Below, piece after piece: positions 1 through 11,290 of a DNA stretch of 64,000 nucleotides; position 1 is the stretch's first letter, and each line of letters opens with the position of its first letter. The position numbers and the translations under genes are program-made. The DNA lies in NCBI GenBank assembly GCA_002917775.1, contig KZ627161.1, forward strand, positions 2,063,202 to 2,127,201, in the 5' to 3' direction. Below the pieces are notes generated by a model. It was not told the DNA's origin. It made no database searches and saw only the letters and a list, made by a program, of their open reading frames with translations. The stretch comes from Glaciozyma antarctica PI12. Its lineage: Eukaryota; Basidiomycota; Microbotryomycetes; Kriegeriales; Camptobasidiaceae.

Positions 1-421
1 GCCGACGCTGGCCTGTGCGTTCTTTTCTCCTCGCTGGCTGATGGTGGAGGAGGAGCTGATGAGGATTTCGCAGACACGCTGTTGGGCAAGGCGTTTGAGA
101 TGCGAGGAACTGATTTCCCTGCGTCGCCTTCGGACAAGAAGGCTGTCGAGGAGTGGTGCGTCCTTCTCCTTTCCCTCGCATTCCCAGCGAATAACGCTAA
201 CCCGCCTTTGAATCAGGCTGCTCTACGTTCCATCCCTCATCGCCGCTGGAAAGCTTCGCAGCAACCCCCTCTGGAAGCAGGACGGCGGTCTTGCGAAGGT
301 CAACGACGGGCTTAACTTGCTCAAGGAAGGCAAGGTGCGTGTCCCTTCTTCGGTTCGAGGAGGGAGTGAAACTGATGCGGTCGTGCAGAATTCTGGTCAG
401 AAGCTCACGTACAAGCTGTGA
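1..421 (+). CDS. Zinc-binding-type alcohol dehydrogenase / quinone oxidoreductase (medium-chain dehydrogenase), 3' end
   Basis: Only the C-terminal part of this gene lies in the window. Exons read 1-14, 74-155, 217-334 and 389-421, joined by introns with gtgcgt donors and cag acceptors, and end at TGA 419-421. The joined tail contains YTLLGKAFE, then TDFPASPSDKKAVEEW, LLYVPSLIAAGKLRSNPLW, LKEGK and a final SGQKLTYKL. This order is typical of the C-terminus of fungal TOXD-like medium-chain dehydrogenases, where the last segment closes the catalytic domain after the nucleotide-binding fold. Family members reduce enoyl or quinone substrates with NADPH; the substrate here cannot be told. The cofactor-binding part lies outside the window, so zinc binding cannot be judged. 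The terminal exon is only 33 nt. Confidence 0.6.
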
Positions 422-612
422 GGAGGTACGAGGAGTAGTTCCAAGAGGTGTAGAACCTAGCTTGCCTATCAACGACTCTCCAGACTGCTTGCTTGAGAGA
501 TCCTGGAAGCTGTGACCTTCAAAATTGACAGCGGACTAACTCCGCGGAGAGTTTTGAGCGGGATCCGCTCGACGAGTTTCCTCTATTGCTCCTTCCACTT
601 CCTCGCTCAGGC

Positions 613-1603
613 ATGGGTCTCCCCCTCGGCATCTTCGTCTACCCGCTCTCGCTTTCTCCACTCCTCTTCTGCGCTCTCTGCTCCACCATCCTCCACAAGC
701 CCCAGAGCGCGTGCAGCTCGGAACACGCTTTCTGTGACGAGGTACGTCCGCGCCTCACGGTTTCGCGTTTCGCGAGGACCTGATGAGGACGCAGTGCATA
801 GACAAGTGGATGAACAAGGCCGACGACTGCCCGACGTGTGGGGAGTCTCTGGAAGTGGAGACGCTCGGAGTGGCGGAGAGGATGGTGGGGAGTCTTGAGT
901 GAGTCGTAAGATGGGAGTACCGTAGACGGAGCTGATGAATCGTGAATGTAGGAGCTTCTGCATGTATCGGAAGGATGGGTGCAAGTGGCAAGGTCCCTTC
1001 GCGAAGCGTGAGGAGCACGCAGCTGTACGTTCTCCTTTTCCGACCCAAGAACCCGTTGCAAACGCCGAAACTCTTCACAGTCTTGCTCCCGTCGACCAGT
1101 CGTCTGCCCGCAAAGATGCTGCGACGTCGTCCTCCCCTTCGGCGACGTCGAATCGCACGTCCGTCTCAGCTGCGGCTGCGTTTTCGAAGCGTGCGGTCGA
1201 GGAGCCTGCTCTAGTCGGTTCTTCCGAAAGAACAGAAGCGAGCATGATCGCGTTTGTCTGGGTTGGACGTACGTTCGCATCCCTTTTCTGCCCCACCTCC
1301 CTTCGCCGCCGAACCGTTCTCCCAGCCTTCTCTCCCTCCGAGCTGATGCCCGGTCACAGCTGCAGCATCACACCTACCTGCGGAGCCCGCGGAAATTTCT
1401 CCACGATCATCGAACACGAGCGATCGTGCCGTCTCCGCGAAGCCCACATCGCAAGCCTCAACGAGCAACTCGCGGGGACGGAGAAGCTGAAGCAGAGGTG
1501 GGAGGCACTGGAGACGGCGAACGAAGAGTCGCTTCCGGATCCGAAGAGGACGATCTTGATCTTTGAGCTGGGGAGGATCTGGTTGGGGGCTGTGGGAGGG
1601 TAG
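613..1603 (+). CDS. RING finger / TRAF-type zinc finger protein, copy 1
   Basis: Start chosen at ATG 613. The protein opens with a short hydrophobic lead and then a RING-type finger split by an intron: FCALCSTIL, the C-x3-H-x2-C element CSSEHAFC, then CIDKWMNKADDCPTC. TRAF-type Cys/His fingers follow (FCMYRKDGCKWQGPFAKREEH, then CSRRPVVCPQRCCDVV with later C/H pairs), and a short helical C-terminus rich in Glu and Lys ends at TAG 1601-1603. Introns sit after CDE, after SLE, after EEHAA and after CLGW. RING proteins of this layout usually act as E3 ubiquitin ligases, with the TRAF fingers binding partners; that role is inferred. The neighbour at 1994 is a paralogue with introns at matching places, so the pair arose by tandem duplication. 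The RING is short and its first half is poorly hydrophilic, so ligase activity is not assured. Confidence 0.7.
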
Positions 1604-1993
1604 GAGGTGGAGTCCGGAGTCCGGGGCTTCCTGGGTGGAGATTTCGGGTATGTACGTTCACTTTTGACCGCTCTAGGGAGATCGTTAACGGATGACTTGC
1701 AGTTGCGCAGCGATGGCTCTTCTTAGCGGAGGTGGTGGGAGGGGTAGCTTGGAGTACACTGCAGAGAGGGTTGGCTTCGCGAGTGGCTTTGTTTTCGAGC
1801 CCAGGTTTGTGTGAGCGTGCGTAGACGACCCGTAGCTTCTCGAACGTGTAATGCTGCTTCTTCAAACCAGGGAGAGGAAGGAGGAGAGAGCGTCCCATCG
1901 CAAATCGCTCGAGTCGCTCCGCCGAGGGTTTTTGCTCCGCCACTTCCTCCCTCTTTCCTTCGACCCTCGACACAAGCAACTGAGCTCTTAGGC
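1604..1993. other. Spacer between the two RING/TRAF genes
   Basis: About 390 bases separate the stop of copy 1 from the start of copy 2 on the same strand. I see no coding exon, RNA gene or repeat here. It presumably holds the terminator of copy 1 and the promoter of copy 2. Confidence 0.4.
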
Positions 1994-3081
1994 ATGGGCA
2001 TACCAACTGAGACGTTCGCAGACGCTCGCGGCAAAGGCCTCGAGGCGTCGTCCCTCTCAGCACTCATTTGTGATATCTGCACCGAAGTCCTCGATTCTCC
2101 CCGCCTCGTCTGTCGTCTGTAGCATGCTTTCTGCAAGAAGGTACCCTTTTTCCATCTCATGGGGGGGGCTGGGGAGAGCTAACGGGGCTGTCAGGACATT
2201 GACCAGTGGATCGAGAAGGGCGCGGAGACCTGTCCGACGTGTCGAGGCAGGCTTCTGCCGACTTTGAGGAAGTCCAAGTTTCTTACGCGTATGATCAATG
2301 CGCTCAAGTGCGTTTTTCGGAGAAGGGGGAGGGAGGGAGATGGAGCTGAATCAGAGGACAGGTGCTTCTGCGAGAGACGAGATGAGGGATGCGAGTGGGA
2401 GGGCGACTACGCAGCTCTGGCGACGCACACTGCTGAAGTGAGCTTTGCTCCACTTAGATTCAAACTTGACAGACGCTGAGCTGCGTCTCCAGTGCCCTCT
2501 TCGACCCGTCAAGTGCACTAAAGTCGGCTGCGAGGTCGTCGTCGCCGCCCGCAACCTCGAAGCGCACCTCAACTTCGACTGCCAACAAAGGCTCGTTCAC
2601 TGCCCACGAAACAATTGCGTCTCCATTTTCAAGAACAAGAAGTCGTACGCGCACGAGCAGCGCTGCGAGTGGTGGTAGTGCGTCTGTTCTCGCTGCCCGA
2701 ATTCACAGAAGCTGATCTTTCTGAATTGCCCCCAGCTGTCGAGCCACGCATAGCTGCCCGACCCGTGGTACTATCGCGATGCTGGAGGAGCACGAAGACG
2801 AGTGCTGCCGCAAGTCACTCAAGATCGCCAACCTCGAGAGAGAGACAGCCAACTTCCGCTTGCAGCTCAAGCAGCTCAAGAGCAAGGTTGAGCTCGAGCT
2901 TCGCGCTAAGGTCGAGCGCTGTGAGAAGCTTGAGGTCGCCCAGGTTGGACTTGAGGGGGAGCTAGAGGCGGCGACGGAGCAGTTGAAGGTGATGCAGAGG
3001 GCGTTGCGTCGCGGTGCTGGCCCCGTCGAGTCTTCATCCGAGGCTCCCCCGTCGCGCAAGAGGAAGAGCTCCGGGAGGTAA
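1994..3081 (+). CDS. RING finger / TRAF-type zinc finger protein with coiled coil, copy 2, interrupted by an in-frame TAG
   Basis: Reading from ATG 1994 gives a RING finger (ICDICTEVL, then CRL-stop-HAFCKK, then DIDQWIEKGAETCPTC), TRAF-type fingers (CFCERRDEGCEW, CPLRPVKCTKVGCEVV, DCQQRLVHCPRNNCV) and a C-terminal coiled coil rich in Leu, Lys and Glu (2779-3000), ending in a basic tail at TAA 3079-3081. A TAG at 2120-2122 falls inside the RING, just before the zinc-binding His. Copy 1 has Glu at that position. Everything downstream stays open and conserved over several exons, with introns after CKK, ALK and HTAE at the same places and phases as copy 1. The gene is therefore either a very young pseudogene, a readthrough case or a base error. 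Alternative translation from a downstream ATG would lose half the RING. The intact part is a likely E3 ligase or adaptor with self-association through the coiled coil (inference). Confidence 0.6.
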
Positions 3082-3248
3082 AAGGAGGGGAGAAATTAGC
3101 GAAGCGCAACGAGGCTCCTTTGTCCAACTTATTCGAAAGCGAGAGCTTAGAAGGCAGCGAGCGAAGCAGCCCAAGACCCTCTCGATTGCGAACAGAAAGC
3201 AAAGGTATAGATTGAACGAAAAGGTATCATGCGAAACAGCTGCAGAAA

Positions 3249-6200
3249 TCATGGCTTGTAGTCGTGCTCGTCGAGAACATCACTCTCCCCATGGTCGACG
3301 CTCTCTTCGACCCAGTCATGCGTAACGAGCTTCCGGTAGCGCGGCCTGCCAAAGGTTCAAAGTCAGCCACCTTCGCAAACGAAAGCACAGGGAACGCACT
3401 CGGAGGTCTTGCGAATGAGAAGCTCGTAGCGGTCTGGGACCGTCGCGTGCACGATGATGTGCGTGAGATCGGGGTTGAGGAGGTTCGCCGTCGCCTCGCC
3501 ACCGTTCTCGACGAGCACTGGGGAAGGAAGCGTCAGCGAAAGCGAAGTAATCACTGCGAGAGCGACGAACGGTTCTGAGCCTCGAGAAGCCTGGGAAGAA
3601 GGTGGTCAGGTCGCCGTCGCTGTGCGAAGAAGGAACGACGTACGCCGCATCCGCCTGATCCTGGATCTTCTTCGACTTGTTTGACTCGGGCAGGCGGTTG
3701 TTCGAAGCGTTCTCGGCCGTATCAAAGTAGCAGACGAACGGCGCGAAAAGTCTCGTCGAGTCGAACGCGACCGCTCCCAGCCCCGCTCCCATCCCTGCTC
3801 ACTTCATCAGCTCCCTCCATCCGCACCTCCCGCAAGAAATGCACCTGGCTTCGCGTCCGTCATCGACTTCGGGTCGACCTGCATCTTGATACTCTCCTCG
3901 ACCGTGAGCTGCGAGACTCCGCTCCTGATGGGCTTGACCTCCTCGGCGAGCGGGCGGTCCACCATGTCGAACTCGGCGTCCTCCGTCTCCGGCTCCACTT
4001 CCTCAAAGCCGCCCTCGTCGTCCGTCGTCACAGGCTCTTCGTCGGAGCGGTGCTCCGGAGCGTCCGCAGCGCCGACATCCTCCTCGATGGGAGCGAGGTC
4101 GGGAGTCGGAGAGCCTTCGAGATCGTCGAGGTTGAACGTCTCGCTCTCGATGGTAGCGGGGAGCGCGCGAATGTAGAACCTGCGAGGTCCGCGGCGTGAG
4201 AATTGGCAGAGGGACGCGAGTGGGCGAGATCGACGCACCTCTTCGTGAGAGGGACAAGCTCGTTGTCCTCGATGCACTCGAGAGCCCAATTGGGACAGAT
4301 GATGTCGGCCGTCGAGGAGCCCCTCTTCAAAAAGATTCCTAGGACGAGGAACGTCAAAAGACGCTCAAGCTGCTTGCGAGACTGTACGCACCTTTCCTCT
4401 CCGTGTACTCGCACGCGATGACGATACGCGAAGTTCCCTCGTCCGGGACTCGCTGGATGATTCTACCGCCGTTCTCGAAAATGAGCTTCTCGAGGTTCTC
4501 CTTGGTCGAACGAGCCGTGTTGGGGAGCCTGTGAACGTCTGCGAGGTCGTCAGCGAAGCGCAAAGCCGCCCGAATGAGCGAGCGTGCAGAAGGTAATGCC
4601 TTTGAAGAGGTCTGTGAGCACCTCGACGTTGTGAAGACTCTGGGAGAGCGAGCGAGCTTTCGCCGTCGTCTGGGAGTGCGATCAGTCAGCGAGTGCGCAT
4701 TGAGCTCGAGAAAGAAGGCCTACAGGACCTGTCCTCAGCTTCTTTTTCCCCCTTGAACGAACCAGGACGTCAGCGCCGTATCAAAGCCACTTGACCGAGT
4801 CCGCAACTCACCTGAGATTCTCGCCAAACTTCCTCTTCCCTCCCGCTCCCCGAAGCGCCCTGCAGCCTGAGTTCGAAACGTATCAGCTCGCATCCTCAAC
4901 TCCACCCATGCGCTAAAGACGAACCTTCCAAAGTGAGAGCGTCCGCCTGAGCATACTCTTCCTCGCCCATGAGCTTGATCGCGCCTGTGCGAGCGGGAAC
5001 GTCAGCGAGCCCATTTCGAGAGCACCGCCGAGAGCAACGCACGAGGGAAGCGCAGCGTGAACCCTGCTCCGTAATCATCTGCGAAACCACATCAGCGCAG
5101 CCCTCCGTGCGAAGAAGCGCGAGCGGAACGTACTGCCCTGCACGATCTCAGCCGCCTTGATCGTAACGACGAACGAGCTGTTCCGAAAACTCCGTAAGCC
5201 ACGAATCTATCGCACGAGGAAGGAGCCGTACTCGGAGGGATTGATGAACTGGTCTGGGTACTCGCTGACGGTGTTGAACCAGCGCGGTTGGCCCTTAGTC
5301 GTCTGGAACCGTTTCGGATCGGGATTGTACCACTTCCCAGCCGTCTTCTTGCTGCTCCAACCTCGATTCAGCAACGGCGCGAAAAGAGGTGAACGAGAGA
5401 CGTACCTGATCCATTCGTACGCCGCAGCGTTGAACCCCGAACCGACCTTCGCGAACGAGACGAACCTGCGTTCGAGAGCTTCAGCGACCTCCCCACCGAG
5501 CAGCGAGAGCGACGTACTGGTACTCACCGTCGACCTTCTGCTTGCTCTCATCCCTCAGCCCAACCATGAAGCTCGAGTGCCTCCCTCCCCTCCCTCCACT
5601 CCCCCAGTACCCGCCAATGACGACCGCATCGATATTCTCGCCCAACTCATCCATGTAATCTGTTCGCACAATAAGCGTCCGATTCCGATTCCGATTCGAG
5701 GGAATGGGACGCACCGGGCTTGACCTTGATCCAGGTATCCTCGCGCCCGCTAAGGACGTACCTCGACTCCGGGTTCTTGATCACCAATCCCTCCCCTCTT
5801 CATTCGCACAATCAGCTCCCCTTCTCACTCAGCCAGCAAAAGCGCGCACCTCGACTCGAGGACCCATTTGAGGTAGTTGGAAATATCCACCGTCGTCCTT
5901 CCCTTCCTCATGTCCGCCAGTTCGAGAACTCCTTTCTTGGGCTTAAAGACGCGGTGGAGGAGTCGCTTGCGCTCGCGGAGAGGAACGTCGAGGAGGCATT
6001 GAGAGCCGTTCGGACCGCGGATGTAGAGGATGTCGAAGACCTTGACTGTGCGAGAGGGGTTAGTCGACGTGCGCGGGAGGGAGAGAGGACGTACAGCAGG
6101 GTCGGGTGTCCATGGGTCCGAACGCCTTGACTGTGGCGGGGGGTCAGTGAGAGCGAGGAAGGCAGACGGTAGGGACTTACGGTTCGCGAACGACTTGAGA

Positions 6201-7945
6201 GTGCCAAAGGGGATGTACTTGTCCGTCATAGGATCGTACGCCAGCATCTCGCCGTCGAGGATGACTCTGTCGCTCGTTCGATCAGCTCGCTCTTGGTCTT
6301 CGGCGCAAAAAGGAACGCACTCGATGATATCGGGGAAGAGCGTATCGGCGAGATAGGGCGTCAAGGAACCGCTTCCCGGGGTCGCATCCTTTCCATAGAG
6401 GTACGTATAGTTATTCGCCTTCCTGCACTCACCACCACATTAGCCTCACTCACCTCGCCCCAACGCCGCGACTCACCTCGACCAGTAATGAAACGCGTCT
6501 CCAATCTTATGAAGCTGAATCCTCTCCCCATCAAGCTTCTCCTCAATGATGAACTCGTCCTTGGCGTAGTGATACGGATCCTCCTCCTCCTCAGGCGTGG
6601 GCTGGTTCGAGTCGGCCTTGCAAAGCTTCGACATGCTCTTGACGATCCCGGCGAGATCGCGCTCGTTTCGAGAGCAGAGCATAGGGCGGAACGCATCGCC
6701 TGGACGAACAACGCTGTCCTGCGCGAGGAGTATCAGTAACGGTTCGCTTCCACGGAGAAGAGGGGAGGAACGCACCTGCTTCGGGAGACGGTAGTTCGGG
6801 TCGTACAACTTGATCGCCACGCGAAGAAGGTCGGAGCAGGTGTTGAAGTACTCGTTCGCGTCTGGGTGAAAGGCGTTGAAGACGGCGCGCTCGCCGAGTC
6901 CGACTTTGAGGTCTCGCAGGATGATACGAATGAACCACTTCTGCTCGACAGAGGTCATCTTCTGCGTACACTCCCTGATGATATCAGCGTGCTCGGCTCT
7001 GTATCATGCGAAGCGAGTTAGCTTCATTCTCGCCACAGAAGGAACGGAGAAAGCCTACCCGGTTCCTCCCCTTCCTCCGCTCGCACGGCCGGATCCAGCG
7101 TTGGAGATGCGGTCGAGAATGTCGTTGACGTCGTCGACAGTCAAGGAGGGGCTAAGGACCGACGAGCGCTGCTTGATGATCGAAAAGGCGACGGTCCTGC
7201 GGTGTCGAGTCAGATCGCTTTCGCGTCGGGAAGAGAAGCGACGTACGAGAAGTCTCCTGCTCCGAGGAAAATCTGGAGAGAGGTCAGCGGAGACACGTAG
7301 GCTAGTTCTTCTGCCTCACCTCTTCCTTCGTTGGGACCTTCCAGTGCTCGAGCGATTGGGCAGCGGCAGAGTCTCTCGAGAGGGCGAGAGCCGTGATGTA
7401 GGCCTTGGCAAGCTTCTGCTCCTTGAGGTAGTACGTCTTGCGGCGGTTATCGCGCTGTGTTTGGTAGGATTCAGCTGGCGGTAGAGTGGGAGCATGGGGG
7501 AAGGACGCACGTCGGGAAGCATGAGACGCAGGACGGGATAGAGGTCGGGACCGACCTGCTCACGCCACATCTAGCGAGAGAGAACAGCCAACGTCAGCTA
7601 TCATCCTCTCTGCCTCAGCCCCCGCTGTGCGACTCGACTCACCGTAAGGAAGTGCACGAGGAGGGGCCCCTTGAATCCAGCCTTCCTCTTTGCGCCATTC
7701 GCGCTCTTCGTATCGCTAAAGTCCTCGAGCAGCTTGACGAGGCGCATGAAAAGCTGAGAGGGGCCCTTGTTCTCAAATCCCAGTGGCCTCAGGACCTCGT
7801 CTGCCGGCGGAAACGGGGGGTTAGCTAGCACTCGGACCTGTTGGCGCCATCACGCACTGGGAGTCGATTCCGGGACAGCGGCTTCCAGGTCTGAGTTCTC
7901 CTCCGCTGGTTCGTCGCGCTGAAAGTTGCCTCCTCGCCAGGACAT
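3249..7945 (-). CDS. LIG4: DNA ligase IV (Dnl4/Lig4), non-homologous end joining
   Basis: Many-exon gene from ATG 7945 to TGA 3249-3251. The N-terminal DNA-binding domain includes PLGFENKGPSQLFMRLVKLL and EQKWFIRIILRDLKVGLG. The nucleotidyltransferase domain has the adenylated-lysine motif EEKLDGERIQLH (minus strand near 6540), followed by VILDGEMLAYDP and VFDILYIRG. The OB fold carries DAVVIGGYWGSG (near 5600). Two C-terminal BRCT domains follow: one with LIFENGGRIIQRVP (near 4450), the other ending in LVTHDWVEESVDHGE just before the stop. This order is specific to ligase IV; ligases I and III have different tails. The enzyme seals double-strand breaks in the nucleus with the XRCC4/Lif1 partner, which in known structures binds between the BRCT repeats. 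Here that linker region contains a strongly acidic Glu/Asp-rich insert (about 3880-4130). Start chosen because MSWRGGNFQRDEPAEE leads directly into the conserved domain. Confidence 0.93.
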
Positions 7946-8475
7946 GATGGATGGTGGAGACTCGGAGAGGCCGTGCAGAGGGGAGGGGGATGCGTGGTGA
8001 GCAAAGCAGGGGCGGCGAGTGGTCGGGATGGTTCACCGCGAGGTTGTAGTGCTTCTCCAGGCGAGGCGCTGCTGGCGTTGACTTGAAGACGAGCGAGTGC
8101 AGGAGTCCAAGCTCGAGATTCCCCTTCGAGTCGAGAGTGAGTTGGGCTGCATTCTTTCTTTTCCTCCAATTTCGCGTCTCGGTCGCGACTTCGTTCGCTC
8201 AAAAATTAAAGTCAAAACCGAACCCCGTTCGACCTCTGCAGCAAAGCCTGAAAGCAGGTAGTTTAGCAGCAACTGGAAGCACGCTTCCTCCGAGCCGAGA
8301 ACGGCGGTTCAGAGTCGTTAAAGGCGTCGCACGAGATGTCAAAAAGGCGCAGACGACGTTCAAGTTGCGTTCGAGCTTCCCAACTGCACCACCAGAGAGT
8401 CTGCGCGCAAAGCAAAGATCCAGAAAGGAGGATCGTTAAGCAACCACGCCAACCGAATCGCGCGAACGACCCGTC
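7946..8475. other. Intergenic region upstream of LIG4
   Basis: About 530 bases between the ligase IV start and the 3' end of the next minus-strand gene. It should contain the ligase IV promoter and 5' leader. I see no credible coding exon in it. Confidence 0.4.
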
Positions 8476-9617
8476 TCATTTCGCAATCTTGAGCGCCGTC
8501 AAAAACACCTCCTCCAACCCCGCTCTCCTCATCCTACCGCTCCCCAACTTATCAGCGCCGTTCTTCCCCACAGGTGAAGCAAGAAAAATTCACAAATCAC
8601 CAATCTCTGCCATCCCCTCCACCTCCCGCACTCCCACTTTCTCGCCGAGCACGACAGCGAGCTTCGCATGTCGCTCGAGGACCCATCCCCTCGCTTCGCT
8701 GACAGAAAGCTCTGGTGGGAGAGAGATAGAAGGGCCGACAGTCTCGCAGCGGACTTGAAGGGCCTTCCAATTCAGTTGCTGTGCGAGCCATGGTCAGTCG
8801 GTGAGAGTTGAGAAGCGGGTGCGGCGTACCTTGATGCGGTACACGAACTCATCAACGTCCGTCGTAATCCCCTCAATGAAGATCAATCCCGGGTACCTGC
8901 GATAGAAAGGAATCAGCTCCATCTCCAGCAGCTCTATCCGCCGCTCACCCAGGCTTCGACAACCCCCATAGCTCCAGCTCCCTCCCCCAGCTAACGATAT
9001 CCTTCCGCTTCCCAGTCGCAAGAAGATGATGACTCCACAGCATCACCTCCTTCATCCGCAGCTCCAGCACTGCAGCCTCGCGACGCGTTGCGCGAGTTGA
9101 AGACTGCGCGACGGGAGGAACGGTCGGAGGAGGGTGGGCGGAGGTCCATTCGTGGAGAGAGGTGAAGAGGGTGAAGACGGGGTAAGGAAAATCTGCGCCA
9201 AGGGTATGTAAGCAAGGAGGAAGGGAGGGAGGGAAGCGCGATGCACCTGGATCCGCATCGACCTCAAGCCTCAGCTTCCCCAGCTCTGCTGAAAGGCTCG
9301 CCGCGTACTCCCGATCGACGGTGGCAGCGCTTATAGAGCAATAAAAGTCCTGCGTACATGGCGAGCCGTACTGGACGTGGAGAAGGACGTCCTCTGCGAG
9401 CTGGAGCGTAAAGTTGGGTAGCTCCAAGCTCCCGGCGTCCCCCTCCCATGCGTCCGCGAGCACCAGCTGCGTCAGGAAACGCTCAGTACGGCGCGGTGAG
9501 GTGGAGCGGAGGACGTACCTCCCACGCCTCCGCTGCGAGCGCGGAGAGCTCCCACACGAACTCCTCTTCGATTAAGCTCGAGCATAGCAGGATCAGCTCA
9601 TCGCGGATAGCGTTCAT
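8476..9617 (-). CDS. RWD-domain / DUF1115 (Prp3 C-terminal-like) protein
   Basis: Start at ATG 9617 (MNAIRDELILLCSSLIEEEF), stop TGA at 8476-8478, at least four exons. The N-terminal half resembles an RWD fold: LPNFTLQLAEDVLLHVQYG, then DFPYPVFTLFTSLHEWTS. The C-terminal half carries the DUF1115 signature YPGLIFIEGITTDVDEFVYR followed by LNWKALQVRCE. This arrangement is that of RWDD2-type proteins, which share the C-terminal domain with the U4/U6 snRNP factor Prp3. The cellular role of the family is poorly known; RWD modules usually mediate protein contacts. Several exon joins were made by eye, so exact exon edges are uncertain. The next gene upstream lies 775 bases away on the same strand. 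Confidence 0.6.
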
Positions 9618-10392
9618 CGTGCGTAAGGTGGCGTGGAGAGCAGAGGGGAGCAGGCGCGGTGGAGAAGAGAAGAGGCGACGCGGTGCCGGGAGAATTGGGG
9701 CCGGAGCGTCGGAGACCTGGAGGCGTCTGAGGGCTGCTCGGGGAGGGAGAAGGCCTCGAGTGGAAGTCCTTGGAGTTCAGAAGCAGCTTCACGCAGAAGC
9801 TCATGAGCCTCGTGAGATGCTTTGGTGGAAGCAGTCTGAAAAGGAGAAGAGACGAAGGAAGTTGAAGAGAGAGAGAGTTGTCCTCGCCAGCGAGTTTCGT
9901 TTCGGCCGCCTCCTTATCGAGGGACTCTTTATTCCCTCGATATTTAAAGCTGGAAAGGTGCGTAAAGGCCTCACTTCGTCTCAGGCTGGCGATACCCGCA
10001 GAATGTCAACTCGAGAGAGCGAGCAGCGAAGATTGTGAAGCTGGGAAGGGACCGACACCTCTTCCTCGAAGATCAAGCAGCTACAGAAGGAGAGCTTGAC
10101 CGTGTCGTGACAAGTATCCGAAAAGCGGCAAGCCAGCGAGGCCCTCGAACGGAAAGGGGAAGGCGAAAGTCGTGCGAAGGTCCACCTTGCTCTTCTTTCA
10201 CGCGCTTGCGTCTCGTCTTGCGATGACGGGACCTTCCAAATAGAGCAGAGAAGAAGCAGCACAGACGGTAAGCGAAGCAGTCTGCTGAACTGACGAGCAG
10301 GGCTTCCCGCACAGCGAGTGTCGACCATCGTCTTCCACGTACCCCCGAATCTTGCGATGTTCATACCAACAGTACCAACGCACAATCCTGCC
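9618..10392. other. Intergenic region without recognised gene
   Basis: About 775 bases between two minus-strand genes. Short open frames on both strands show no domain, no conserved motif and no consistent exon chain. A locally AT-richer patch near 9930-9955 may belong to the promoter of the downstream RWD gene. Confidence 0.4.
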
Positions 10393-11041
10393 CTACTCCT
10401 CCTCCACCCACCGCTGCGCCAGCTCTCCAATGAACGGCAAATGATACCGATCCAGCAGATCGCTGTCCCTGTACGCCCGCCAGCTGCTCAAATCATCAGC
10501 GCCTTCCCTCCCTATATAAGCACCTACTCACCTCATGAATCCGAGCAGCACCAGATCCCCTCCGAGCAGCAACCACTCCATCGTCGCACCGAGCGGGAGG
10601 AACAGCACATGCAGCACCATCAGCGCAGCGCACAACAACGCCGACTGCACGCTCATCAGCTCCTCTCCCACAGCCCCAGAACTCGTTACGCACCTGCCAC
10701 GCCTGAAACCTCACGAAATCATTCTCCGTCTCTAACAGCAAGCACGCCAGCGCCCCAAACGGTCCCGCATACGCCAGCGCTCCAGCCCAATCATGCCGCA
10801 ACCACGAGAACTCCATCCCGGACCTACCGCTCGCATAAGGGTTTGAAGAGGTGTAGGGATTCGAGGAGAAGGAGGTCGAGGCGCCAAGAGAGGAGATGGG
10901 GGCGCCGGATTGGTAGGACGTGGTTGGCGGAGGGGCCCAGCGGGTTGGAGGGGAGGGTGGGGGGTCGGAATCTGTGGATGGGGTCAGGAGGAGCGGGTGG
11001 GCGCAGGTGGACGGCGTACAGGGTGCAAAGTTGAGAGCCAT
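10393..11041 (-). CDS. Small DUF4870/UPF0132-like membrane protein
   Basis: Start at ATG 11041, stop TAG 10393-10395, interrupted by introns. The N-terminal third is Ser/Pro/Thr-rich and looks disordered. The rest contains LRHDWAGALAYAGPFGALAC, then LLLETENDFVRFQAWQ, a second and third hydrophobic stretch (LLTLMLHVLFLPLG, then LLLGGDLVLLGFM), and the tail AYRDSDLLDRYHLPFIGELA followed by RWVEEE. The FVRFHAWQ-like element followed by membrane segments and an AYR-D-DRY tail is the pattern of the fungal DUF4870 family. Members are predicted three-helix membrane proteins of unknown function; none is assigned here. Confidence 0.65.
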
Positions 11042-11290
11042 GCTGGAGAGGAGCGGGCGAGGAGGCAGGTGCTGCAGGCGGCTCGAGGCGCGACGGAGGG
11101 CCAGTTGCTGAGGTTTTACGTAATCGTGAGCAGCTCCGGGAGTTGCGAGGAAGCTGTGTTTGTTGACGGCGGACTGGTAGGAAGCAGAGCGGCACCGACG
11201 CCGCAACTCGAGCTTGGGCTCCACTCGACGACCTCTCTCGACTCCCAACTGTGCGATGGAGGTATTACAAAACGACTGTGGCATCTCCTC

